NCBI GenBank assembly: GCA_020746105.1
Contig: CM036632.1
Span: 1,240,001 to 1,304,000, forward strand
Length of the DNA stretch: 64,000 nucleotides
DNA from: Trogon surrucura
Taxonomy: Eukaryota > Chordata > Aves > Trogoniformes > Trogonidae
Direction of reading: 5' to 3'
Shown: positions 24,901 through 36,900 of the stretch, piece by piece
How positions within the stretch are numbered: the stretch's first letter is position 1
Layout: each line of letters starts with the position of its first letter
Program-made: the position numbers and the translations under genes
Notes under the pieces: generated by a model
What the model was told of the DNA's origin: nothing
The model's input: the letters and a program-made list of their open reading frames with translations, nothing else
Databases searched by the model: none

Positions 24901-27900
24901 GCCCCCACGCCCCGGCTGGGCATCGATCGCTGCCGGCGCTGCGCTGGCTGCCGATGCAGGGGACTGGCGCACGGAGCGTGCTGACGGGAAGGGAGAGAAA
25001 CCCCCCCCCCCAGGCAGGGGCCATGGCACCAGGGTGTCCCACCTGGGTGTGAGAGGACAGGCTGGAGCAGCCGGGCACGGGGGTCTCCCCATGGTGTGCA
25101 CCGGGGTGCCCACGGCTGTGGTTGGGCGTGTGCACGGGGATGCTCGGAGCTGTGGTCGGGCATGGTGGTCTCCCCATGGTGCACACCAGGATTCTCAGAG
25201 CTGTGGTGGGGCACGGTGGTCTCCCCATGGTGCGCACTGGAATGCTTGGAGCAGCTGCCAGGCCCGGTGCAGGGGGTCAGGGTGATGCGTGGCTGGACCC
25301 CGGGGTCGGGCGTTGCTGCTGCCCCGTGCACCCCAGCCCCGCACGTGCAACCAGCTCGTGTGTCGCCAGCGTCGCGGTGCCTGCCCGGGGCTGGCCCTGC
25401 TGCGGGCAGCCGGCGCGTGGCAGGGGATGACGGGGCCGGCGAGGGGCTGGCTGAACACAGAGCGCCGGGCTGAATTCAAGCGTGCATTTAGCCGCTGCGA
25501 TCCTTGTGTTTAAGTGAAGGCATTTCTGGGAGCAGCGGCGGGGCTGAGCTCCCCTTGGCGGTGTTTATTCGTGGCAGACGCTGTTTATAGCCGGTGTCTA
25601 CGGTGGACGGATGCGGCTCCCGGCGTGCACAGGAGTTACGGGCTGGAGCTGCACCTGGCAGTGCCGGGGCTCGCTGGATCTCCCTCATGTGGGGCCGATG
25701 ATGTGGTCCTGCCCGACCCTGCTCAGCATCATCAGGCCCTTTGTGGTGCTCGCGGTGTGTGAGCTGCTCTGCGAGCCGTGGGGGGACTGTGCTGTGGGGC
25801 TGGCAAGGGTAGCCTTGAGCTCCCACGTGGCACAACCATCGCTTGAGCAGCCTGTAGGGGAGCAAAGAGGGGACGTCGGGGTGTCCCAAGGACAGCAGTG
25901 GGGCTTAGGTGATGCCACCATCCCTCTGAGCTGCGACGTCTGCCCCGGTGTGAGCAGGGCAGGATGGTGCTCGCGGGTGCTCGGTGGTCTCCATCACCCC
26001 TCCAGCGATCCCAGCAAGGAGGACAGGCAGGGACAAACTTGGTGCCTGCTGGCAGCGTGGCCGTGCGGTAGCCCTGCTCTCCTCCCCGCTGTGCCCGTCT
26101 CCTTTTGTGGCCGGTATTTTTTAATTGGCAGCGCTCTCAGCTCCCTTCCCTTCTCCCTCGTTAGCGGAGGAGTTCTCCTTGTGTTTCCCAGCCATTAACG
26201 AGCTCGCCCAGACACGTCGCCCGCACCTAAAGACCTTTTCCCGGCGAGGTTTAAAGCCACGCCGTGGCCGGAGCTCGCCGCAACCCGGGCGCGGGCACCG
26301 TCAGGCTCCAGAGCTTTAACGAAAAGTCAAACCGCTGCGTGGCTCGAAGTCCCTGACTAAGCACTTGGCACGGGCACCGATGGAAGTGCTAAACAGATTT
26401 TGGCAGCCGCAGCCTCTCCTGCAGGTGCAGGGAGGAGAGATTCGGTGCTGGGCTGAAACACACCCGGGGATCGGCGGCGCGGGGTGCAGCGGTGACGCCG
26501 TCGGCGTCACCGCTGCACCCCGCGCCGCCGATCCCCAGGCATTGCCCCATCCCAGCCCCTCGCTGGGAGCAACCCGTGGGAAAGGCCGGGCACTGCAGAC
26601 CCGCTGACATCCGTCCGTCCATCCGTCCGTCCGTGAGGGACCGCTTAACCGAAGCGGGGGCCCCGTCTCGGGGCCGGAGGTTGGAGCCAATTCCCCGGGC
26701 ACGTTGCCGCTCCTGCGCCCGACCCGGCTCCTTTTGTCTGCTGGCTTTTGCGTCCCTGGAGCTGGAGCGGGGGGGTGGCTCGGCTCCCCCATCTCCCAGG
26801 GGAATTGATTCTTGGCGCCGGGCAGCAGCGGAAGCGGTCCTGGGCTCCTCTCCACCGGCGCTGAATGGCACCTTTGTCGGCGAGCCTGGCGGCATCTCGA
26901 GCCTGGTGGGGACCCGCTCGGTCGGTCCCGGTGCCGGGGGGCTTCTGTGACAATGTCAAGTCCTTCCCTGGGGGAGGGATGGGGAGAGGGGGTTTGTTCT
27001 GGCCACCCCCAATGGGGATTTGTTGCTTGGGGTGGGTTTGTTAAATGAGCAGTGCGGGGTGCCGGGGCAAGGGAGGTTGCTCGTCACGTGGAGCTCGGCG
27101 CTGGTGGCGTTTTGTTTGCTGGAAGGGGAGAGAATGAAGCTGGCCGTGGGGACCCCGCAGTGCCCCTTCTTGTCCCTTGGCACCACATGCCAGGAGGACA
27201 GGCTGGGGACCTGGTGGGTGGGGGCTACTTGTCGCGGCTGTTCAGAAGCCGTCCTACCCGTTGGTGCTGGGCTGTGCCACCGTTAGCAAACGTCCCGTGG
27301 GTCGGGCTGCCGGGAGGCTGACGGAGCAGAGTTGGGTGCCAGAGCCTGGGAGCCTCCGTGCGACCAGCGAGAACCCTCTGCCACTGCCCCAGCCGCTCCT
27401 GGGACCATCGACCACGCATGGCCCAGGCACGGGCGGCTCAGCCCGGCACCGCTTCCCGGCACTGCCACCCTCCCCGCTGCCCAGAGCCCTTTGTGCCGAA
27501 TAGTTGCCCTGGGATGCTGACCAGGAGACACAGGACAGGGGGGAGAGCAAGGCAATGGCTGTGGTGCACAGAGAGCATCCCTCTGGCCCCACGTCTCTCT
27601 TCCCTGCCTGAAGTCACCTCTTCCAGCCGGCTTGTCCCCGACACGCTGCCTGCCGAGGTGCCGGGGTGAGGATGGCCACCCCTTCTCCCTGCCAGGCTGG
27701 GCACCGTTCAAGTTATTTCCTGTTCTATCGCTATATAAAGTTATAACCTCTGAGTTATTTCCCACAGGCTCGGGGCTGGGCCGGTGCTGGCTTTCTGCGA
27801 TGGGCACGGGGGCTGCGATGTGGGTCTCCAGCACGGTGCTGCAGCCACCCTCCTCTTCCTCCTCCTCCTGCTCCGGCTCTCCACTGGGTGGTGTGAGGAA

Positions 27901-30900
27901 GAACTGGAAAGCCTGAGTGGCATTTTTCGGTTAAATCTTATGTAAATCTGGCTCCATCCATCCTTCCTCGTGGTGCTAATTGGATTGCCCCGAGGCGGTT
28001 TATTTTCTCACGAGGGCAGGCGTGGGTGGGAGTGGACCAGTGCCGGGTGGAGGGCCATGAGGGGCACGGGGGGCATCGCCAAGCTCCCCGCTCTGCCGAA
28101 GCAGCTCAGCCTGGCATCTCGGGGCGATGTTGAGCTCCACAGGACTGTGCTGGAGCCCCAGCGAGGTGAAGTAGCCGGGGAGAGAACCGCAACCGGAGAC
28201 CCTGGTGCCCCAAGAGGCCCTTGGGCTCTGCCACCATCAGTGGGGACTCCTGCACCCCGAGCTCTCCTGTCCCCAGGCTCGGGCAGCCCCACACGGCACC
28301 GCACTGTGCCTTTGCCGCAGGGCTGCGGGGAACCGAGACTTGGGTGGAGAGTGAAACCTCCAACACGGGGCCTTGCTCCGGCCACCTCCGGCCACGCTCT
28401 AACCTGGTGTCCCCTTCCCTCCCTCCCAGAGCTCCTCGGATCGGCAAAGAAAGTCAACGTCAACTTCCAAGACACTGACGGGTGAGTGGGAGCCCGGACG
28501 CGCAGGCGGTAGGGCAAGGGCGCGTGTACCATGGGGTGCAAAAAGCAAAAAAGGGCACCTGTGCCGTGGGGTGTCATGAGCTCAGGGATGCGTCCACCGC
28601 AGGGTACAGCGAGCAGAAGGCTCCCGTGCCTGTGCAGGATGGAGCTGCCGGGGTCTGGAGGGGCGGAGGCTGAGTCCTGCACCCCCTGGAGCTGGTGGGC
28701 TCACGCGTGGCAGCCGCGGGCATCAGAGGAGGCGGGAGGGCTACGAGGCAGAGCCGTGCCCTGCGTCTCGCCAGCCTTTTCCCAGCTCTCGCTGCAGGCT
28801 TGGGGCTCTGCGGGTGCTGTGTGGGGACGCCGGGCGGGTGAGCAGTGACCTGGCCGGGCTGTGCCGCTGAAGCGCCGTGTCACACCCCCTGCTCATCACG
28901 CCATGGCCGCGGGCAGTGGGAGCCCCGCAGAGGGGCAGCAGCACATGGGGCTGAACGATGCCACTTGGTCCCCAGGGATGCCGTTGCTGTGAGTGGAGGG
29001 GCCAGATGGGGTCGGAACAGGAGAGCTTGCCTTGGGGACACGCAGCCAAAGCAGCCTGGGTGCCTCCTCATTCTCACCCCGGAGGAGGGCCCCAGTACTG
29101 GGACGGTGGCAGCGGGGATGCCCTGGTACCTGCCAGGGCACTGGGTCTGCCAGCCCGTGCACAGCCGCGCGGAAGCGTGTCGATGCGCGGTGGAGCTCAC
29201 GTGTGCGTGCAGGCGTGTCTGCGTGTGCCTGCACGGCGGCGGGAGAGCACGGGCATGTCGGGCTGGGGCTGGAGGGTGTGATGTGGGCACGGCAAAGGGG
29301 ATGCTGCACCCTGCGGGTGCCACATGCCACGGCGGGGCTGCGACCTGCGGATCCCGCCCAGGCAGCTCAGGGGGTGCGGGAGCAGCCCTGCCGGGGGAGA
29401 GCAACCTCAGGCCTCCTCAAGGAAAGGTTCTGACCTGGGAACGGACGGGGCAGACCCAGGCTGCAGCTCCCGCGTGCTGTGCCAGCTCAGCCAGCCTCAG
29501 TGCTGTGCCTCAGTTTCCCTGCGCTTGCTGATTCTCAGGCTGGTGGGCCCTATGGGCGAGCGCCGCGCTGGCATCCCCGTGCTCGCCTGGTGCCAGTGTC
29601 CTGCGCGGCGCTTGGCCTTTTCGGCCGGCTGGGCCCTGCTGGGGGAAGCCCCTGAGGCAGCCCCAGAGGGGGAGGGCTGCGATTTGCACCATCTTGAGCG
29701 GATTTGAGCCGGGCGCTGGAGCGGAAAATGTTGACATTTCCCAGGCAGACGTTGGGGATCGGCCTCCTGCGCGAGCTGTCGGCTCACATCGCCGCTCCCC
29801 ACCGGGGGATCGCGGGCGGCAGCTCTGCAGGCAATGTGGTGGCCACATCCCCAGTGGGGACGTGTGTGTCCCCTTTAGCTGGGGGTCCCGGTGATGGGGG
29901 GCACATGGAATGGCTGCCCCACCACCCGCCTCTCATGCACCGGGGGGGGCCGGCTGGTCCCACTGGGGGTGCACAGTCCGTTCGTGTGCTCCGGTGACAC
30001 CAAGGTGGCCCCAGGGATGGGACGGGGACGTTGTGCGTCAGCAGGGCCCGGAGCAGCGGGGTGGCGGGCGCGAGCGCAGCCGCGACGAGGATGCCGCCAC
30101 TGCCGCCGGGAACAGCAAGTAGGTCAGCTCCTGGCCTGCTTCTCAGCCGGGAGCCTCCCGGTTTGGCCGGTCCCACGCGCTGCGAAAGCGGAGTGGGGTG
30201 CAGGGCCGGGGGGCTTCTGCCCCACAGCAAAGCCCGGCACCAGACAGGGGTCACCCCCCAACCCCGGCCTCCTGTGCTGGTGCCCGTGGTCGTGCTGCCG
30301 GCGCCAGGCTGGCTGGGGAAGTGTGTCAGCAGGGAGGGCGGCTCCCTGGTACCCCCCACCTTCGGTGGGACCCCCGGCCCATTGCCTCCAGCCCCTGGGG
30401 TCTCAACATCCCCAGGGAGCATCTCCTCTGCATCCATCTCACTCCAGCATCCCCAGACCAGCTCTGTGGTGTCCCAGGGTGGGGTGGGGGTCTGTCCTGT
30501 GACTGCAGCACCCCAAGGGAAGCTAAATAAAGCAGTGGGCTGGAGAGCAAGCCCACCTCTGCCCGGGCACATCCCACCCTCCGGCCCTTGTTGCTCCTGG
30601 CTGGTCCCTGCGGCAATTCTTTCTTTGGGTGCCACGGAGGGATGTGAATGGAGGTGAGAGAGCTTGGGGACACGTAGGGGGCTCCGGGAGGCAGAGCGGT
30701 TGCCCTAGGGTTGCATGCTGGAGGCTGTGCTACTGGGCAGGGACTGGTGGGGCTGTGGGATGGGGGGGACACAGGGATGTAGGCCCCCTGACCCCATGGC
30801 TGGTCCCCAGGTTCTCGGCTCTGCACCATGCAGCGCTCAATGGCAACACGGAGCTCATCTCGCTGCTGCTGGAGGCTCAGGCTGCGGTGGACATCAAGGA

Positions 30901-33900
30901 CAACAAAGGTGAGTCTCAGGGTCCTGGATGGGCCCCCTCTCCGCCCCATCCCCCCCGCACTGGCGTGCCCGAGGGGCTCACGGCGTGCCTGTCCCCAGGC
31001 ATGCGGCCCCTGCACTACGCGGCGTGGCAAGGCAAGAAGGAGCCCATGAAAATGGTGCTGAAAGCGGGTTCCTCCGTGAACATCCCATCGGACGAGGGCC
31101 AGATCCCCCTGCACCTGGCGGCACAGCACGGGCACTACGACGTGGTACGGGGGGGCCGGCGGTGGGGAGCGGCGGTGCCGGTGGTGGAGGGTGGGGTCCG
31201 TGCCGCCCTCCTTGCCCTCGCCGAGCCGGGGTCTCGCTCCTCCGCAGTCGGAGATGCTCCTGCAGCACCAGTCCAACCCCTGCATCATGGACAATTCGGG
31301 GAAGACCCCCCTGGACCTGGCGTGCGAGTTTGGCCGGGTCGGGGTAAGTCCTCGCAGAGCCGGACCCCCCCACAGGAGGAAGGTTGGGAGGGGGCGGGGG
31401 CACAGCGAGGTCCTTGGGGTGCTGGCGCAGCGGGGAGGGGGACATGGGGCAGCTCTCAGGAGGGGTGACACCGGGGACCCGTGGTGGGGGCTCTCTGGCT
31501 GCTCAAGGGATGTCAGCAGCAGGGAGGGGAGGTGGGGGCCGGGGGTCCACAGCCCCGGCGGGCGGCTGAGCCGCCCTTGCAGCCCTGCTCCGTCTGTGTT
31601 TGCTGAACCAGGTGGTCCAACTGCTCCTGAACAGCAACATGTGCGCGGCGCTGCTGGAGCCCAAGCCGGGCGACGCCACCGACCCCAACGGCACCAGCCC
31701 CCTGCACCTCGCCGCCAAGAACGGCCACATCGACATCATCCGGTGCGTGCCGTGGGGTGGGGAGGGCAGCGCCGGGACCCCCCCCGCCAGCCCCGGGGCT
31801 GCGCTGACCCCGGTGTCTGCCCACAGGCTCCTTCTGCAGGCTGGCATCGACATCAACCGGCAAACCAAGGCGGGTACGGCGCTGCACGAGGCGGCCCTCT
31901 GCGGCAAAACGGACGTGGTGCGGCTGCTGCTGGATGTAAGGACCCCCCGACCTCCCCTCGATGGCCCCAGCCCAGGGAGCGGCTGCGGGAAGGGAGGGAC
32001 CCCCCAACTGGGGGCTGCAAAACAGCTTGGGCCCCTCCTAGGCCATGGGGGTGAGGGTCCCAGTGTGGGGACAAAGCAAGGCGAGCCACACCCTCCCAGT
32101 GCCGGTCTTGGGGTGGTTCTGGGGGTCCCGGCGGGTGATGGGTGGGTGTCAGCCTCCTCCCAAGCCCTCCCCTTGCTGTTGCAGAGCGGGATCAATGCCC
32201 ACGTCAGGAACACCTACAACCAGACGGCTCTGGACATCGTCAACCAGTTCACCACCAGCCAGGCCAGCAAGGAGATCAAGCAGATGCTGCGGGGTAGGGG
32301 GGGCGAGGGTGGGGTGGCTGTGCCGGCGCTGGGGGGATGCCAGGCAGGGGGGGACAGCACTTGTGGGGCTGGCTGGCCGGTGACGCTCCCGCTCTGTCCC
32401 TGCAGACGCCTCCGCCGCTCTGCAGGTCCGCGCCGTCAAGGATTATTGCAACAACTATGACCTGACCAGCCTCAACGTGAAAGCCGGGGACGTCATCACC
32501 GTGAGTGCGGCTGGGAGGGGGGTTCGGGTCCGGTCGGACCCTGCTGGCGGCACCATTCCCTGACCTGTCCCCACCCGCAGGTGCTGGAGCAGCACGCGGA
32601 CGGGCGCTGGAAGGGCTGCATTCACGACAACCGGACCGGCAACGACCGCGTGGGCTACTTCCCCTCCAGCCTCGTCGAGGCCATAAGCAAACGAACAGGC
32701 AAATAATTGCCCCCCCACCACCATCCATCCCTGCCTCCCCCCCGGGGCTGCTCCCAAACCTGCAGGCCCGGGGAGAGCCCTGTTTCGGTCTGGGGTGTCG
32801 GATGTTGCAGCTGGTGAAGCCAAGCCGGGGCGATGCCCCCGTTCTGCGTGTGTGCCAGCTGTGTGTGTGGGGTTGGTCCCCCGTGAATTGCACAGGGATG
32901 CTGTTCCCACCATGCCTGGGGGGCTGGTGTCCCCACTGAGTGTGCATGTGGGGTTGGTGCTGGCAGCCCCTGGGGGAGGCGTTTGTGATGTCGGTGCATG
33001 GAGCGAGCTGGGGGTGTCACTGCATTTTTTGAGGGACGACGGTGTAGCGGTGAGGCCATGGGACCCCATGCTCAGGGTCTGAGCAAGGAGAGTGGGCACC
33101 GGTGCCAAGGACCCAGCGCGGCCCCGTGGGGACGCGTTCCCTGGCCAGGGGCCAGCTCAGGGATCGGACCCTGCTCCCCTGCCCTGCGGCTGCCTGTCAC
33201 TGTCCCTGTCCCTGCAGGCTCCAGGTGGGGTGCGTGGCCCCCCAACATGGCTTATGGCAGCAGCGGTGCTGGTGCCCGTGGCCACCAGTTCACTTCTGCC
33301 CTGGCAGCCACGTGCTGCCCAGCCCTACGCAATCTGGGGGCAACCAGGTTGCCAGGACACGGGTGGGGAACGGTGGCACTGGAACAACATCCCGAGGGAA
33401 CCACGGCACGAGCTCCTACCGGGCACCGGCCGCGGGGGCTGCGGAGGTGCCGTGTGCCGGGGCAGAGCTTCCTCTGAGCGCGGGTCGTGTGCTGGTACCG
33501 CAGGGCTGAGGTAGCATTTGCCAGGGTGAGGAGTTCCTCAGCCATCCCCTCAGCTGGGGGGATCCCCAGGCAGCAGCGTGGGGAGCAAGTGGTGGCTCCA
33601 CCAGGCAGGTACGGGGGTGCTGTAGCCCCCCCTCGCCTCGTCCCAGGGAGCCGGAGCCCCAGCAGCCCGGCTGAGGGAGCCCCACGAGCTGCTGCTACCT
33701 CGCATGGGGGCTGCCCCAGTGCCCGTGCCCCAGTGGGGGTCCATGGCGGGTCTGGGGGATATTCCCACGGGCTGTATGCCGCCACCGGGCCCTGTGCTGA
33801 GCTCCCGCTGCTGCTCCTTGGCTCAGCTCCACATCGGTCGGGTCTCGATTCTGGCTTCTCCACGCTCCTTTGGTTGCTTTTTTTTTTTTATTTGCTACTT

Positions 33901-36900
33901 TTTTTTTTCCTTCTCCTTTCTTTTGTTCTTTTTCTCTTATCTTTTTTTTTTTTTTCTGGTGGCGCTGAGCGTGTCTCTATTATTTTGATTCTTTTCATTT
34001 TGTCTCTTGTTATGTTTTATTATCAGGTTCATGGGAGACTGTAACAATCCCCCAACAGTACCAAAAGATCCCGCTCCCGGCTTACGGGGCTGCTGTGCTA
34101 AACGGTGACGCCTCGTCCCATCCGTTCCATTCCCTGCCTCCACCTCCACCTCCACCACCACATTCCCATCAGACTCTTTTCAGTTCCTTTGGCTATCACA
34201 GGCTCTCCCCTAGCAGTGCCGACGAGCCGCGTTACGGACAAGGTAGTTCACCGCTCGCTTCGTGCTCTCGATGGATTTCTTTCTTTTCCTTTGACGTGTG
34301 TATCGAGTCTCTTCTTTCTGCTCGGCCTCTCCCCTCCCGCCCCAGCTCTTGCCGTGGTGTGTTTGCACGCGGGTGCGTGCGGGCGCGTGCGAGGGTGTGT
34401 GCATGCAGGTGTGTGTGTGTGCATGCGTGCGTGGGTGCATGCAGGAGTGTTACACGCGTGTGTGCCTGGGTGCATGCGGGTGTGTGCGTGCAGCCGTGCA
34501 TGCCGCCGGCCCCTTGCCCTGCACGCCCTCTCCAGCGCTGCTCTAGCACGGCTCCGCTGCCGCCACGTCCCACCCTCGCCACTGCGGCGTCCCCGGCTGC
34601 GGGGCAGGGATGGGGGCAGCCCACGGCTCCGTGCTCTCTCGCCCACCCTGCCCGGGTGCGTGGGGACCCCTAAATACGCTCTCCAGGCTCTGTGCCTGGG
34701 GGCAGGGCTGGGCGGTGAGCTACAGGTGTGGGGACCCTCTGCCAGCTGCAGCCTCCCTTGCGAGGTGTCGGGCACCCGGCACGATGCTCTGATGCGTCAG
34801 GGCTGGGCCCGGAGCAGGAAGCGGCTGCAGCGCTGGGGGTGCTTTCCTGGGGGATGCTCTCAGGGCTGGGTGAGCACAGGCAGTCCCAGCTAAACCCTGG
34901 TGCCCATCCCCACGGCACGGGCGAGTGATAGATGCCGCAGGTCTATGCGTCAGGAGTGCCCGGAGAGAGGATATTTGACGGGGAAGTTTGTAGGGATGCA
35001 GCCTGGGCCGTGCCCACGGGGGTGTCGGGGAACCGGGGGTCTTCGCATGTGTTCTGGTGGTGGCAGGTCGTGTTGGGAGGGCAGCGCGCTGGCCACGCTG
35101 GGGATGGGGAGAAGGGAGTGAGACTTTTCGCTGGGGCTTTCTCTCCATGCCCAGGCAGCGCGGGTTCCCCTCGGTGTGACGTATGGCACAGGAATGTCCC
35201 AGCCTGGTTGTGGCGTGGCCGTTTGTTCCCCCTCGAGCTCCTTTGGTGACTTTATCACCTTGTACCGTCCACCCCCTGCAATGGCCCAACTGTTAATGGG
35301 GAGAGCGGCTTAGGGAACGAGAACGGCCTGGGCAGCGGCGGGGTGGCAACGCCGGGCTCCTCGGTGGCCAGCGGTGGGGCTGCGGCAGTGCCGGGCTTCG
35401 CAGGGCTGGTGCCATCTCGTGATGCTGTTTAAAGCCCCAGGCTCAGCTCTGGGTGTCCCCAGCCAGCCCAGGGGCGAGCAGGACCCAGCAGATGCGGGCA
35501 GCACGGTGAACCAGCGAAGGAGCGATCCTGCAGGGATGACCCTTGAGCCGGCCGGGAGGGCTGGGTCCTCTCACCCACTGCAGGGTCACTCGCATGTCAC
35601 CGGCTGCCGTGGGGCACCCTGGGGAGCATGGGGGGTTTTGGCACCCAGTGCCTGGCCCCACATTGTCCCTGCCTCCTCCCTGAGATGGGTGCAGCAGCCG
35701 CAGGGGCACGGCCAGCAAGGTCTTGGCCAGGGGACAGTGGGGTGGGGACCCCGGTCCCCACTGCCCGAGTTTGCCCCGCTCCCTTTGCTCTCCCCGCACC
35801 AAGTCAGACGATGTCTCTGTCACCTGCCTGGGTGAGCTGGGTCACTGGGACACCCTCCCATGGGTCTGTCCCCAGCTGGTGGCAGGGAAGGGAGGCCCTG
35901 CAGGATGGGGTCCCAGGGCTGCTCACTGTCACCCTGCGCCAGCCGCCTGGGAAGGGGGGGACAGGCCCCTGGGGCAGCGCTGGCATCCCTGGGCACGGCT
36001 GGGGACTCCACACCTTTGCCACGGGGATCAACGGGCCACGGGTCGCCTCGCTCCGTGCCACGCCGACATGAGCCCGAGCATGCGGAGCCCCTTGGCCTGA
36101 TGGCTGCTCTCTCTGCTCTGCCCCGCCAAGGGTCCCGCGGGGCTGACATGAGCCCGTCCCACCTCTCACCGTCACCGGGAGGATCGACCGCGCCGGCTCC
36201 CGCCGAGGAGATCTGGGTGCTTCGGAAACCCTTCGCAGGTACGGCGGGTGCGCCGCTGTCACCTCCCCGTCCCCGCGGCGGGCACGTGCCGGGGTGTAGT
36301 GGTGGCTCTGGCGGGGCACGGCGGCATTTCCCAACCCGGTGCCCTGACAGCGACTCCTCTCTCTGCGCAGGTGCCGACCGCAGCAGCCTGGGCAGCACGG
36401 GCAGCGTGGCGTCCGCGCGCAGCTCGGGGAGCGGGCAGAGCGCGGGCAGCGGGGCGCACGCCTTGCACGCTGGCTCTGAAGGTGTCAAGGTAAGACGAGC
36501 CCCGAGGCGGCCGTGTCAGCCTGCCGCACCCAAACGGGGACGCGGGGCAGGCGTTTGCTGCCTTGGCGCATGTCCCCTGTCGGGACCGATGCTCGTCTGG
36601 GTGCCGTGAGGTCCTGCTGGCACCCAGCATCACCCGCAGTGACCACCAGCGTGTCCCCTGCTGGCTGGGCCTGGGTTCAGCCCGTGGCACGATGTCCTGC
36701 TGGGCAGGGCCTGCCGGCGCCTTCAGGGTCTGGCGGAGGCTGCGTGCGAGGGCTCTGCTCCCGCTCCGCTCGCGGGGTGCTTCTGCACCGCACCGCGCGC
36801 CGCTGCTGCCACTGGCACACTGCCCCTGCGCCGCGCCCCCCGCGCCCTCCAGCACCCCACGTACTGCTGCCAGCACACCCCTCCCTGCGCACCGCCCGGA

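Noticed and set aside
34932-34986. Exon-like stretch after CCGCAG reading [15 protein letters not shown]
   Set aside because: In the phase required by the flanking CASKIN1 exons it hits a TGA, and there is no donor at its end.
35787-35830. Short candidate exon reading SDDVSVTCL between CASKIN1 exons
   Set aside because: The phase does not fit the neighbours and there is no supporting similarity.
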